A DNA stretch of 64,000 bases, taken from assembly GCA_028819565.1 (NCBI GenBank), contig JAPPLD010000008.1, forward strand, positions 1 through 64,000, in the 5' to 3' direction. Position numbers and translations under genes: made by a program. The notes below the pieces were generated by a model. The model was given only the letters and a program-made list of their open reading frames with translations, did not search any database and was not told the DNA's origin. Shown piece after piece: positions 17,746 to 27,040 of this stretch (within the stretch, counting starts at the first letter, position 1; every line of letters begins with the position of its first letter). This stretch comes from Gammaproteobacteria bacterium. Lineage in GTDB: Bacteria; Pseudomonadota; Gammaproteobacteria; Poriferisulfidales; Poriferisulfidaceae.

Positions 17746-17879
17746 GGGCGATTACAGAAGGTATCCATCGTCAAACGACGAGGCCACCTACTAGCGCAGT
17801 GGCTTGTTCGGGCACCGCCAAAAATTCGTGTAGTACTGGTTCTACTATCTGGCCGCAAGCACCTAACTGGTAATCGCCC
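17746..17879. repeat. 134-base segment bounded by inverted repeats
   Basis: GGGCGATTAC at 17746-17755 is matched by its exact complement GTAATCGCCC at 17870-17879, and the match nearly continues inward (CAG). The segment has no convincing gene and includes a smaller hairpin (GCCAC...GTGGC). It may be a miniature inverted-repeat element or a structured RNA between the zeta-like toxin and the Mrr gene. Confidence 0.4.
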
Positions 17880-17972
17880 AAGCTACGTCTCTGCTTCGGC
17901 GTTTGCGGTCGGTTCCGGGAACTTGCACAGGAGCTCCGCCAACGCCCGCGCCAGTTACTTCGCCATTGACGC

Positions 17973-18968
17973 TCACCCCTCCGGCCAGTAGATACGGCGA
18001 AGCGGAACCAACCTTCGCGTCTCGCCGTCGAGAGTTTCGTAGTTCTCAACAAGTGTCTTTGCCAACTCGTCGAGGTCCAGCAGAGTAACTAGGATGTTCG
18101 CCCTGTCCGCCTCGTATTTCGCTTCCTTACTGAACCCTCCAGTGCTCACGTAGAGGCACTTGTCGTCGACATGACGGCCACCCACGAAACTCCGGATTCC
18201 CGATGCGCCTATTTGTTCAGTCCTGTGCTTAACCTCCACGACGACCCTCGGGTTCTCGAACCCAAAACCGTCCCTCGAGGCCACGATGTCCGCTCCTCGG
18301 TCTGGACCACGCGCTGAAATCCGGGTCTTGTAGCCCATCGCTCTGAGCACTCCAGCAATCAGAGATTGCATCTCTTCCCAGTCCAGCCCAACGATCCGGT
18401 CTTTAATAAACTCGATGCTTCGCAACTCAAGATCCTTTAGAAGCAGCTTCTCTTCCTCGTCGTCCCCCTCTTGATCTTCGGTCGGCTCCACCTGCTCCCC
18501 TTTCGCCGCCCGCCAGACATCCGCTTCGGCCATCTCCGGAAGCTGAAAGAGCGTCAGCGCGGACCCCAGTGCGTTCTTCGTCGCCGTGGCTAACGCATCA
18601 CGTGAAACATCCACCGCTTTCCACTCGACACGACGGACGTTCGGATAGCCGGACTCGAAACTTGAATCGGAACTGTAGTCTCCCTGCAACTTCCCCACCG
18701 CGTAGACGCGTCGCGTGCGGTCGTAAGTGACGACACCATCGCCTGCCTGCATCTCCCTGGAAAAACGCCAGAGCATCCCTCCGGAATTCGCGTACCATCC
18801 CGCACGTTCGCCCGGATATTGCTTGCGTAACTCTGCCACAAGCGCTTTCTGAGACTCGAACTGCCCAAGATCTCCCATGCGGGACCACCCAATAGCAACA
18901 AAACCCCCGTCAATGAAAGGCTGGAAAAGGCTGCCGTCGCGTGCGGCTCGCACCATCCACATCGTCAT
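17973..18968 (-). CDS. Mrr-type restriction endonuclease with N-terminal DNA-reader domain
   Basis: Protein of 331 aa. The C-terminal half is an Mrr-like PD-(D/E)XK nuclease: GLDWEEMQSLIAGVLRAMGY, then GPDRGADIVASRDG and VVVEVKHR provide the Asp and the E-x-K, and IRSFVGG follows. The N-terminal half (MWMVRAARDGSLFQPFIDGG...IGWSRMGDLGQ) resembles the EVE/PUA-like modules found in modification-dependent restriction enzymes, joined by an acidic linker (EDQEGDDEEEK). It likely cleaves modified foreign DNA (type IV restriction). A second ATG at 18962 is an alternative start. Confidence 0.82.
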   Translation of the reverse strand: MTMWMVRAARDGSLFQPFIDGGFVAIGWSRMGDLGQFESQKALVAELRKQYPGERAGWYANSGGMLWRFSREMQAGDGVVTYDRTRRVYAVGKLQGDYSSDSSFESGYPNVRRVEWKAVDVSRDALATATKNALGSALTLFQLPEMAEADVWRAAKGEQVEPTEDQEGDDEEEKLLLKDLELRSIEFIKDRIVGLDWEEMQSLIAGVLRAMGYKTRISARGPDRGADIVASRDGFGFENPRVVVEVKHRTEQIGASGIRSFVGGRHVDDKCLYVSTGGFSKEAKYEADRANILVTLLDLDELAKTLVENYETLDGETRRLVPLRRIYWPEG

Positions 18969-19065
18969 CTATCGCTCGTCCTCGTTTTGGTTCTCGGCGA
19001 ACTTATCCCAGCGCACTACGTTCTTCGAACAATTGGAATCGGAATATTGCACCAATTCTTTAATG

Positions 19066-19156
19066 TGGCGGAGAGGGAGGGATTCGAACCCTCGATGGGG
19101 TATCAGCCCATACTCCCTTAGCAGGGGAGCGCTTTCAGCCACTCAGCCACCTCTCC
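19066..19156 (-). tRNA. serX: tRNA-Ser(GCT)
   Basis: The minus strand folds as a type II tRNA of 91 nt: acceptor GGAGAGG pairing with CCTCTCC, D arm GCTGAGTGGCTGAAAGC, anticodon arm CTCCCCTGCTAAGGGAG with anticodon GCT, a long variable arm, T arm GAGGGTTCGAATCCCTC, and an encoded CCA. It decodes AGC/AGU. It lies directly downstream of csrA, the standard gammaproteobacterial arrangement. Confidence 0.96.
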
Positions 19157-19165
19157 GATCAACGA

Positions 19166-19354
19166 CTACTCTTTCTCGGATTCTCGCGCCTTGCCACTCG
19201 CATCACGTGGGAAAATCTCTTCGCGATATATACGAACATTCCTTGGCGCATCAATGCCAAGCCGCACTTGGTTTCCCTTCATGCCCATGACCGTCACCGT
19301 GACTTTGTCATCGATAATCAGGGATTCCCCGATTTTCCGCGTCAGTATTAGCAT
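19166..19354 (-). CDS. csrA: Carbon storage regulator CsrA/RsmA
   Basis: RNA-binding post-transcriptional regulator of 62 aa that binds GGA motifs in mRNA leaders. [27 protein letters not shown] and VRIYREEIF are all conserved, including the RNA-contacting Leu4 and the VxIxRxE region. It is located between lysC (upstream, separated by an inserted outer-membrane gene) and tRNA-Ser. Confidence 0.97.
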   Translation of the reverse strand: MLILTRKIGESLIIDDKVTVTVMGMKGNQVRLGIDAPRNVRIYREEIFPRDASGKARESEKE

Positions 19355-19485
19355 TCCCTCGCACCCTAGGCTTCCGGCCCAGGCAAAAACGCAGAATCAG
19401 TGTACCACTAACTTTGGGACTTTAGGGCCTATGCACAGAGCTTCGGTTGCGGAAAAACAAGGACTCATATCTCGCCCAGACTTCC

Positions 19486-20415
19486 TCAAGGAAGGGCATA
19501 GCGCAGCGTGAACATGACAGAAAGGCGGCCGAGGTCGTCCGTCCTGGACCAAGCGCTGACCGGCTCGCTCCCGTCCAGACGCAGGTTGGGGGCGTGGCTT
19601 CGCAGCAGATCGCCCTGGTAAGCTCCAGATTCGAACGTGCCGAAGCGCTTCCACTGCACCTTGAACCCCGCCGTCAGGGCATCCGAAAGGGTGCGCTCCA
19701 GGCCGGCCTCCAGGACGTACCCCGCGACCACGTCGCGCAGCACGCTGCGGCCCACGCTGACGGTCCCGGCAAGATTGCGGCGAATCTCCTCCGCATTGGG
19801 CTGTCCGGCCCCGGTGGCAATATCCCGCGGATCCGCACTCCTGGCCCAAAGCCAGGAGAATTCCATGCGCATCCACGAAACGCCGGCCCCCACCCCCACG
19901 TAAGGTTTCCACTTGCCCCGGGTCGGCCAATCGTAAAAACCCATCAGAAAGATCTCGTGGGACCGGACGGTGTCCAAGGTCTCTACGCCCGTCGAAAGCT
20001 CGTTTCCGATCTTGTCGAAGTCCGCCCCGGACGCATCCGTAGACGAAACCGTCTGGTCGAAGCCGGTCGCATGGTAGGAATAAGCCAGGGCAATCCGCAC
20101 GCGCGGCCGCAACCGGTAACCCAGCTCCACCTCGACGGAAACCCCTTCGTCTCCGTCAAACGGTGCGAGCCAGCCATCCCCGGCGCCTCGGTCAGGTGTG
20201 GTGCATCCGGTCACCCCGAGCGCTTGGGGGTTGATGTACTCGTCGCAGATGCTGGCACGGTCATTGCCGCGGCTCGACACGGTCGGAGACGGTGCGACGT
20301 GACCGCCCAGGGAGATGCCGACCTCCCAAGGCGCAGCCTCCGCCTGCGTGCCGGCCAGGCAGGCCAGCAGCAGCCCAAGCCATGCAACGGGATGCCGGAA
20401 GGCTTCTCGCGGCAT
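19486..20415 (-). CDS. Predicted outer-membrane beta-barrel protein
   Basis: Protein of 309 aa when started at ATG 20415, which gives a good signal peptide (FRHPVAWLGLLLACLAGTQA ending in AEA before APWEVG). Alternating amphipathic strands follow, such as VSVEVELGYRLRPRVRIALA, KWKPYVGVGAGVSWMRMEFS and RLSVMFTLRYALP at the C-terminus. This is the layout of an 8-to-10-stranded barrel. The family is not recognised. It interrupts the usual lysC-csrA adjacency on the same strand. Confidence 0.7.
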   Translation of the reverse strand: MPREAFRHPVAWLGLLLACLAGTQAEAAPWEVGISLGGHVAPSPTVSSRGNDRASICDEYINPQALGVTGCTTPDRGAGDGWLAPFDGDEGVSVEVELGYRLRPRVRIALAYSYHATGFDQTVSSTDASGADFDKIGNELSTGVETLDTVRSHEIFLMGFYDWPTRGKWKPYVGVGAGVSWMRMEFSWLWARSADPRDIATGAGQPNAEEIRRNLAGTVSVGRSVLRDVVAGYVLEAGLERTLSDALTAGFKVQWKRFGTFESGAYQGDLLRSHAPNLRLDGSEPVSAWSRTDDLGRLSVMFTLRYALP

Positions 20416-20531
20416 AGGCCGATCTTCCCCAGCCATCAACCCAAGCCGTGCCGGATCTCCATCACTGCCGCCACCGTGCCTGGTCATCAACGATGAAAGG
20501 TTCCCCGATTTTGACGTCAGGGCCAGCGTAC

Positions 20532-21758
20532 CTACGCATCCCGGGCATCCGCCAATCCAAACTCCTTGTGCAGCACCTGCACGCAGGTCTCAAGCGACGG
20601 CTCCCCAACCACCACCGAGATCTTGATCTCCGAAGTGGAGATCATGGAAATGTTCACGCCGGCATCGGCCAAGGCCCGGAACATGCGGCTCGCGATCCCC
20701 GCGTGCGAGCGCATCCCGACCCCGACCAGCGACACCTTGACGATGTCCCGGTTGCCGCAGGTCTCGCGCGCGCCGAGTTCGCCGCCGACCTGCTCCAGGA
20801 TCTCCAGCGCCTTGGCGTAATCGTTGCGGTGCACCGTGAAGGTGAAGTCCGCCGTTCCGTCCTGCCCGACGTTCTGCACGATCATGTCCACTTCGATCTG
20901 CGCTTCGGCGATTGGCCCCAGGATACGCGCCGCAACACCCGGCATGTCCTGCACGCCTGAGATAGTCAACTGCGCCTCGTCGCGGTTGTGCGCAATGCCC
21001 GCAATCGTGGCCTGTTCCATGTTTTCAGCCTCCTTTGAGATCAGCGTTCCGGAGCCGGACCCGAACGCGGAAAGAACCCGTAGCGGAACATTGTACTTTT
21101 CCGCAAACAACACCGAGCGCAGTTGCAGCACCTTGGAGCCCAGCCCGGACATCTCCAGCATTTCCTCGTAGGTGAGGTGCTCCAGCCTGCGCGCCTCCGG
21201 CACGAGCCGGGGATCCGCCGTGTACACCCCCTCAACATCGGTGTAGATATGGCATTCGTCCGCACCCAGTGAGGCTGCCAGCGCAACCGCGGTCGTATCC
21301 GACCCGCCCCGGCCCAGGGTCGTGACTCGCCCGGATTCATCCATGCCCTGAAATCCAGCCACCACGACCACCTGCCCTTCGTCGAGAAGGCCATTCAAAC
21401 GGTCGTTGTCGATGTTCTTGATCCGGGCCTTGTTGGCTTGCCCTTCCGTCAGGATTCCCGCCTGCCGCCCGGTCAATGCGGTAGCCGGGCATCCGAGCGC
21501 CTGCAACGCCAGTGCCAGCAGTGCAATGCTGACCCGTTCACCGGAGGACAGCAACAAGTCCAGTGCGGAACCTCCCGGCTCCGAACTCACCTGACGTGCC
21601 AGCGACAACAGATGATCAGTTTCCCCGCCCATCGCGGACAGCACCACCACCAAGCGATGCCCCTGGCTGTGCTGCTCGTGAAGCCGCTCGGCAACAGTCA
21701 AGAGCTTCTCGGTGCTGGCCACCGAGGTCCCGCCGTATTTCTGTACCCAGAAGCTCAT
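20532..21758 (-). CDS. lysC: Aspartate kinase
   Basis: Phosphorylates aspartate, the first step toward lysine, threonine and methionine. The 408 aa comprise an amino-acid kinase domain (VQKYGGTSVAS at the start, TLGRGGSDTTAVALAA, IYTDVEGVYTADPRLV) and two C-terminal ACT domains (AQLTISGVQDMPGVAARILG; VKVSLVGVGMRSHAGIASRM) for feedback control by lysine and/or threonine. It follows alaS by one base on the same strand. Confidence 0.97.
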   Translation of the reverse strand: MSFWVQKYGGTSVASTEKLLTVAERLHEQHSQGHRLVVVLSAMGGETDHLLSLARQVSSEPGGSALDLLLSSGERVSIALLALALQALGCPATALTGRQAGILTEGQANKARIKNIDNDRLNGLLDEGQVVVVAGFQGMDESGRVTTLGRGGSDTTAVALAASLGADECHIYTDVEGVYTADPRLVPEARRLEHLTYEEMLEMSGLGSKVLQLRSVLFAEKYNVPLRVLSAFGSGSGTLISKEAENMEQATIAGIAHNRDEAQLTISGVQDMPGVAARILGPIAEAQIEVDMIVQNVGQDGTADFTFTVHRNDYAKALEILEQVGGELGARETCGNRDIVKVSLVGVGMRSHAGIASRMFRALADAGVNISMISTSEIKISVVVGEPSLETCVQVLHKEFGLADARDA

Positions 21759-21759
21759 A

Positions 21760-24360
21760 TCAGTGCAGCCGCTCGCGAACCCAACCCGGGATCGATTCCA
21801 GTGCCTCCTTCAACGCCTCCGGATGGTCCCCTCCGGCCTGCGCCATATCCGGGCGGCCTCCGCCCTTCCCTCCAACCTGGCTGGCCACGGAGTTGACCAG
21901 ATCCCCGGCCTTGATTCGCTCGGTCTGGTCCGGGGTCACCCCGGCTACCAGTGTCACTTTTTTGTTCTTGACCGAAGCCAGCACGATCACGGCACTGCCA
22001 AGTTTGTCCTTGAGCTGATCCAGCATGCTGCGCATGGATTTGGCGTCAGCGTCCACCTGAGCGCTCAATACCTTGATGCCTTCGACCTCCACCGCTTGCT
22101 GCGCCAAGTCTCCGCCCGCCTGGTGCGCCTGCCGGCTCTTGAGCCGCTCCAGTTCTTTCTCAAGGCCTTGGTTCTGTTCGACCAGACGTTCAAGCTTCTC
22201 GCGGAAGTTATCCGGCACGGCCCGGATCATCTCGGCCGTGTCGCGCAGTAACTCTTTCTGCTCCCAAGCCCAGCGATTCGCCACCGCCCCGGTGAGGGCC
22301 TCGATCCGTCGCACGCCGGATGCAATGCCCGTCTCGCTGACAATGCAGAAGAACCCGATATCCCCGGTCCGCGAAACATGCGTGCCACCGCACAGCTCCA
22401 TCGAGAAGTCGCCCATCCGCAGCACCCGGACTTCATCCCCGTACTTGTCGCCAAAGAACGCAAGCGCGCCCGCATCCATCGCTTTCCGGAACGGCATGAC
22501 CGTCGACTCCGTTTCGTAGTTCCGGCGAACAGCCGCATTGACCATTTCTTCGATCTGGTGCAATTCTTCCGCCGCAACCGGTTGCGGATGCGAGAAATCG
22601 AAACGCAGCCGGTCCGGTGCGACCAGCGAACCTTTCTGCATCACGTGAGAACCGAGAACCTTGCGCAGAGCCGCGTGCATTAGATGCGTGGCGGAATGAT
22701 TGAGGACAATCGACTGGCGACGCTCCGCATCGATCTCCGCAGTCACCGAATCGCCGACGTTCAGGCTTCCTTCCCGCAACCGGCCCAGATGTAGATGAGC
22801 CTGCCCATGTTTTTGCGTGTCGCGGACCTCGAACCGGGTATTCTCGCCACGCAACCAGCCGGTGTCACCGACCTGCCCACCTGATTCGGCATAAAACGGA
22901 GTCTCTTCCAGTACCACCACCGCATCGTCGCCCGCCTCGATTGCTTGCACGCTTCGCCCATCGGCGTAGAGCGCGACCACTGAACTGTCCTGGTTGGCCC
23001 GCTCGTAACCGCTGAAGCGGCCGTCCTGCGCCACATCCTTGAGCTGGGAGTAATCCACCGAAAACTGCGCGGTATCCCGGGCACGGTCGCGCTGTTCGTC
23101 CATTCGGCGTTCGTAATCTTCCACATCGACCGTCAGGTCACGTTCCCGGGCGATATCCTGCGTCAGATCGATCGGGAAGCCATATGTGTCGTAAAGCAGG
23201 AACGCAAGTTCTCCAGAAATGGTCTTATCCTGAAGCTTAGCCAACCCCTCGTCCAGAACCTTCAAGCCTGTCTGGAGGGTCAACGCGAAGCGCTCCTCCT
23301 CCTGCAGCAAGGCCTCCTCGATCCGGTCGCGACCCTCCGCCAGATCCGGGTGGGCCTTCCCCATCACGTCAACCAACGGATCTACGAGACGGTGAAAGAA
23401 GGGCTCGGTCAAACCGATCTTGTTGCCATGACGCAAGGCACGGCGGATGATTCGACGCAGCACGTAACCCCGCCCCTCGTTGGACGGCAGCATCCCATCC
23501 ATGATCAGAAATCCGCTGGTCCGGATATGGTCTGCGATCACGTTGAGCGAGGCCGAATGCGGCGTATCTGAATCCACCATCTCGGACACGGCCTGCCGCA
23601 GCGGGATGAACAGATCCGTCTGGTAATTGTCGTGCACGCCCTGCATAACGGCCGCGATGCGCTCAAGTCCCATGCCAGTATCCACCGACGGGCTCGGCAG
23701 CGGCTCCATGCTCCCGTCCGCTTCGCGCCGGTACTGCATGAAAACCAGGTTCCAGATCTCCACGAAGCGGTCGCTGTCGTCGCCCTGCCCCGGCGGCTTT
23801 CCGGGAATCCCCTCTCCGTGGTCGTAGTAGACCTCGGTGCAAGGCCCGCACGGTCCGGTGTCGCCCATCGACCAAAAATTCTCTTCTTCACCGAGCCGGG
23901 CCAGCCGATCTGGACTCACTCCGATCTCTTCAAGCCAGATCCGCTCCGCATCGGCGTCATCTTGGTATACCGAAACCCAGAGCCGGTCCGGCGGCAATGC
24001 AAGCGTGTCCGTCAGGAATTCCCAGCAATACTGGATCGCCTCTTCCTTGAAATAGTCGCCGAAACTAAAATTCCCCAACATCTCGAAGAACGTATGGTGC
24101 CGGGCGGTATAGCCGACATTCTCCAAGTCATTGTGCTTCCCGCCGGCGCGGACGCAGCGCTGCGCGCTGACCGCCCGGGGTGGCGTGCGGGTTTCGTGCC
24201 CAAGGAATACGTCCTTGAACTGCACCATGCCGGCATTGGCGAACAGCAGGCTCGGGTCATTCGCTGGGACCAGCGAACTGGAGGGCACGACCTGGTGGTC
24301 ATGATCCGCGAAATAATCCAAGAAAGCTTGGCGAATTTCGTCGCTTTGCCTGCTAGTCAT
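21760..24360 (-). CDS. alaS: Alanyl-tRNA synthetase
   Basis: Charges tRNA-Ala and edits Ser/Gly mischarging. Starting at ATG 24360 ([17 protein letters not shown]) gives 866 aa and overlaps the recX stop by 8 bases, preferable to the upstream in-frame ATG at 24384. The class II core ([20 protein letters not shown]), the editing-domain zinc ligands ([28 protein letters not shown]) and the C-Ala domain are all present. Confidence 0.97.
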   Translation of the reverse strand: MTSRQSDEIRQAFLDYFADHDHQVVPSSSLVPANDPSLLFANAGMVQFKDVFLGHETRTPPRAVSAQRCVRAGGKHNDLENVGYTARHHTFFEMLGNFSFGDYFKEEAIQYCWEFLTDTLALPPDRLWVSVYQDDADAERIWLEEIGVSPDRLARLGEEENFWSMGDTGPCGPCTEVYYDHGEGIPGKPPGQGDDSDRFVEIWNLVFMQYRREADGSMEPLPSPSVDTGMGLERIAAVMQGVHDNYQTDLFIPLRQAVSEMVDSDTPHSASLNVIADHIRTSGFLIMDGMLPSNEGRGYVLRRIIRRALRHGNKIGLTEPFFHRLVDPLVDVMGKAHPDLAEGRDRIEEALLQEEERFALTLQTGLKVLDEGLAKLQDKTISGELAFLLYDTYGFPIDLTQDIARERDLTVDVEDYERRMDEQRDRARDTAQFSVDYSQLKDVAQDGRFSGYERANQDSSVVALYADGRSVQAIEAGDDAVVVLEETPFYAESGGQVGDTGWLRGENTRFEVRDTQKHGQAHLHLGRLREGSLNVGDSVTAEIDAERRQSIVLNHSATHLMHAALRKVLGSHVMQKGSLVAPDRLRFDFSHPQPVAAEELHQIEEMVNAAVRRNYETESTVMPFRKAMDAGALAFFGDKYGDEVRVLRMGDFSMELCGGTHVSRTGDIGFFCIVSETGIASGVRRIEALTGAVANRWAWEQKELLRDTAEMIRAVPDNFREKLERLVEQNQGLEKELERLKSRQAHQAGGDLAQQAVEVEGIKVLSAQVDADAKSMRSMLDQLKDKLGSAVIVLASVKNKKVTLVAGVTPDQTERIKAGDLVNSVASQVGGKGGGRPDMAQAGGDHPEALKEALESIPGWVRERLH

Positions 24361-24796
24361 CCCGACTCTCCCGAAGTGCCACATCGACCGCCCGCCTCGC
24401 GATCTCGCCTGGATACCCCCGCTGGTTCAGGAAACGCAACTGTTGCTGCCGTGTTCCCGTCTTTCGGCGCAATACTTCACAGGCACGTTCGAATTCCTTT
24501 TCTCTAGCCAAAGACTCGAACTCCTGCGCAATGTCTCCCGATACGCCGCGCTCGCGCAATTCACCTGCCACGCGAAGGCTGCCGTAACCGCGATCCATCA
24601 GGGAACGGGCACAAGCTTCCGCAAAACGCTGGTCGCTCTGCAGGTCCTTCTGGCGTAAGGTTGCCAGCGCTTCCTCTACCGCCTCGGCGGAAAAGCTTCG
24701 CGCCCGCAGCTTGTCTCGTAACTCCCGGCTCGAATGTTCGCGTCGCGCCAGAAGACTGACCGCCTGCTGCACGGCGTCACGCCTCGGTTGCGGCAT
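24353..24796 (-). CDS. recX: Regulatory protein RecX
   Basis: Protein of 147 aa that caps RecA filaments and limits RecA activity. The RecX helical repeats are visible: [39 protein letters not shown] and [18 protein letters not shown]. It starts within the last 20 bases of recA and ends overlapping alaS, so recA, recX and alaS are probably read from one transcript, with RecX level tied to RecA. Confidence 0.93.
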   Translation of the reverse strand: MPQPRRDAVQQAVSLLARREHSSRELRDKLRARSFSAEAVEEALATLRQKDLQSDQRFAEACARSLMDRGYGSLRVAGELRERGVSGDIAQEFESLAREKEFERACEVLRRKTGTRQQQLRFLNQRGYPGEIARRAVDVALRESRDD

Positions 24797-25826
24797 GCTC
24801 CGGTTCGACGGCTTCCGGTTCCGGTGGCGCCTTGCGATCCGGCAGCAGTGCTTCGCGCAGGTTCTTCTCCAACGCGTCGGCGATCTCCGGGTGTTCGCTC
24901 AGGTAGAGCCGCGCATTGTCCTTGCCTTGGCCGATGCGGTCGCCCTCGTAGCTATACCAGGCGCCGGACTTCTGGATCAGTCCGTTGTCGGCTCCCAGCG
25001 TGAGCAACTCGGATAGGCGGCTGATGCCTTCGCCATAGCGGATTTCGAATTCTGCCTTCTTGAACGGTGGCGCCATCTTATTCTTCACCACTTTGACGCG
25101 GGTTTCGTGCCCCATCACTTCTTCGCCTTTCTTGGTCGCCCCGATGCGACGGATGTCCAGCCGTACCGACGAGTAGAACTTCAGGGCGTTGCCGCCAGTC
25201 GTAGTCTCCGGGTTGCCAAACATGACCCCGATCTTCATGCGCAACTGGTTGATGAACACCACCAGCGCGTTGGATCGCTTGATGTTGCCGGCAAGCTTGC
25301 GCAATGCTTGCGACATGAGCCGCGCGTGCAGGCCCATGTGACTGTCGCCCATGCCGCCTTCCAGTTCGGCCCTCGGGGTCAACGCCGCAACCGAATCCAC
25401 CACGATCAGGTCGACCGCGCCGGACGTGACCAGCGTATCGGCGATTTCCATCGCCTGCTCGCCGTGATCCGGCTGTGAAAGCAACAAGTCGTCGACTTGC
25501 ACTCCCAAGTTGGTGGCGTAGGCCGGGTCCAATGCGTGTTCAGCATCAATGAAAGCAGCCACGCCGCCTTGCTTCTGGCAGTTGGCCACGACATGCAACG
25601 CCAGCGTGGTCTTGCCGGACGCCTCCGATCCATAGATCTCGACGACTCGGCCGCGCGGCAAGCCGCCGATGCCGAGCGCCGCATCCAGTGCTAGCGAGCC
25701 AGTCGGTATGACTTCGACCTCGGGCACCGCCACGCCTTCGCCAAAGCGCATGACCGCGCCTTTGCCGTACTGACGTTCAATCTGCCCGAGCGCTGCTTCT
25801 AGAGCCTTTTTCCGTTCTTTGTCCAT
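24777..25826 (-). CDS. recA: Recombinase RecA
   Basis: Central strand-exchange and SOS co-protease protein, 349 aa. Walker A is [15 protein letters not shown], the Walker B region is [12 protein letters not shown], loop L1 is [20 protein letters not shown] and the C-terminal acidic tail is [13 protein letters not shown]. The ribosome binding site GGGAGG precedes ATG 25826 by ~11 bases. I see no LexA-type SOS box in the upstream region; a different perfect palindrome is found there. Confidence 0.98.
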   Translation of the reverse strand: MDKERKKALEAALGQIERQYGKGAVMRFGEGVAVPEVEVIPTGSLALDAALGIGGLPRGRVVEIYGSEASGKTTLALHVVANCQKQGGVAAFIDAEHALDPAYATNLGVQVDDLLLSQPDHGEQAMEIADTLVTSGAVDLIVVDSVAALTPRAELEGGMGDSHMGLHARLMSQALRKLAGNIKRSNALVVFINQLRMKIGVMFGNPETTTGGNALKFYSSVRLDIRRIGATKKGEEVMGHETRVKVVKNKMAPPFKKAEFEIRYGEGISRLSELLTLGADNGLIQKSGAWYSYEGDRIGQGKDNARLYLSEHPEIADALEKNLREALLPDRKAPPEPEAVEPEHAATEA

Positions 25827-25892
25827 AAGTATCTCAACCTCCCTTCAAGGGTGGCCCGGTTCGCAGCAAGCGTATTATTCCACACGGGCCGC

Positions 25893-25908
25893 CCCGGATT
25901 AATCCGGG
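25893..25908. promoter_or_regulatory. Perfect 16-base palindrome upstream of recA
   Basis: CCCGGATTAATCCGGG is fully palindromic and lies 67 bases upstream of the recA start, between pncC and recA. It is followed on the minus strand by GGAATAATACG, which could hold the recA -10. There is no T-run after it, so it is not a typical terminator. It could be an operator or an RNA hairpin; it is not the gammaproteobacterial LexA box. Confidence 0.45.
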
Positions 25909-25925
25909 CTTGATCGGCCCTGAAA

Positions 25926-26417
25926 CTACAAGGAAATCTCTTCCGCCAATCGACGCAGCGCGTGCAGTACGGACTCCCGTCGGACTGTATCGCGATCCCC
26001 AGAGAAGTCCCGTCGTTCGCTGCACATCTCCCCGCCTGCACGCAGGAATGCGAACCACACGCAACCGACCGGCGCACGTTCCGTTCCGCCGGACGGCCCG
26101 GCCACCCCGCTGATCGCGCAAGCCAGATCGCACTGCGCACGTTCCAAGGCTCCCGCCGCCATCGCCTCGACCACGGCCTGGGAAACCGCGCCCTCTTGGC
26201 GGATCAGTTCCGGGTCTACGCCAAGCGACCGGCTTTTCGCCTCGTTGCTGTAGGTTGCCCACCCGCATTCGAACCAGTCGGAACTGCCCGGCAGGTCGGT
26301 ACAACATTTGGCCAGCCAGCCGCCGGTACAGGATTCGGCCACCGCCACGCGCAAGCCCTGCGCCCGACTGCGGTCGGCCAGCACTTTTGCCGCTTTGAGC
26401 AGCGATGCATCATCCAT
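25926..26417 (-). CDS. pncC: Nicotinamide-nucleotide amidohydrolase (CinA C-terminal type)
   Basis: Deamidates NMN to nicotinate mononucleotide in the pyridine nucleotide cycle. 163 aa from ATG 26417 (MDDASLLKAAKVLADRSRAQ), in line with stand-alone PncC proteins. Conserved VAVAESCTGGWLAKCCTDLP, SNEAKSRSLGV, GAVSQAVVEAMA and AISGVAGPSGGT are seen. It precedes recA on the same strand as in Pseudomonas and E. coli. Confidence 0.94.
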   Translation of the reverse strand: MDDASLLKAAKVLADRSRAQGLRVAVAESCTGGWLAKCCTDLPGSSDWFECGWATYSNEAKSRSLGVDPELIRQEGAVSQAVVEAMAAGALERAQCDLACAISGVAGPSGGTERAPVGCVWFAFLRAGGEMCSERRDFSGDRDTVRRESVLHALRRLAEEISL

Positions 26418-26474
26418 ACTCCAATCATACCCCGCTTGACAAGCCATCCCACATGCATCACACTCTTCCGACAG

Positions 26475-26495
26475 TGTATTACACTATGTAACACA
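26475..26495 (+). promoter_or_regulatory. Near-palindromic operator upstream of the MNT/HEPN pair
   Basis: A 21-base near-palindrome has arms TGTATTACA and TGTAACACA around CTA (17 of 21 positions symmetric). It lies directly before AGGAGG (26497-26502) and ATG 26507. Placement over the promoter or 5' leader suggests autoregulation, probably by the N-terminal part of the first protein. Confidence 0.45.
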
Positions 26496-26506
26496 TAGGA
26501 GGAGTC

Positions 26507-27040
26507 ATGAATACTCCGACGATCAGTTTCCGCGTGCGCCAAGACCGGCAGGCCGACATCCGAGAATTGGTGAACTACATCAAAGACGACCCGGAGTTGA
26601 TCGGACTGGCACTGGAATACATCCGCAGCGAACCCCGGCCGGGGCACGAGGCTGCAGCGGCAGATGAGAGTCTCGGCCCGTTCCGCAATGCGGAGGCCGC
26701 CCTTTCCGTGCTGACCATGAATCTGGCTATCGCATTCAATCCAGATGCCATTTTCCTGTTCGGCAGCCGCGCAAGCGGCACCGCGCGCTCGGACAGCGAC
26801 TTCGACCTGATGGTGGTTACCCCGGACGACCAGCCTCTCGATTACCTGACGGTCCGGAAACCCATTTCCGGGTGTGGCGTGCCAGTGGATGTGGTTCCCT
26901 GCCGATACTCCGCGTTCGAGAAAAACCGGAAAGTGGTCGGCATGCTTCCTTATGCGGTCGACCGAGAAGGGAAATTGCTGGATGCGCGCGTTGATGGTCC
27001 ATTTTGGACGCGTTATCGCGAAGCATTCCCCCTGCGATGA
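26507..27040 (+). CDS. mntA: MNT-type nucleotidyltransferase antitoxin
   Basis: Protein of 177 aa. The minimal nucleotidyltransferase motif reads FLFGSRASGTARSDSDFDLM: G86-S87 and D98-x-D100 form the GSx10DxD active site. In HEPN-MNT systems this enzyme inactivates the HEPN ribonuclease by transferring AMP to a tyrosine near its active site. The first ~45 residues (ISFRVRQDRQADIRELVNYI) are an extra helical segment that may bind DNA. A strong AGGAGG site precedes the start. It overlaps the HEPN gene by four bases (ATGA). Confidence 0.85.
   Translation: MNTPTISFRVRQDRQADIRELVNYIKDDPELIGLALEYIRSEPRPGHEAAAADESLGPFRNAEAALSVLTMNLAIAFNPDAIFLFGSRASGTARSDSDFDLMVVTPDDQPLDYLTVRKPISGCGVPVDVVPCRYSAFEKNRKVVGMLPYAVDREGKLLDARVDGPFWTRYREAFPLR

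Noticed and set aside
17771-18052. 93-codon minus-strand frame before the Mrr gene end
   Set aside because: Arg/Trp-rich, overlaps the Mrr gene in another frame and has no ribosome binding site.
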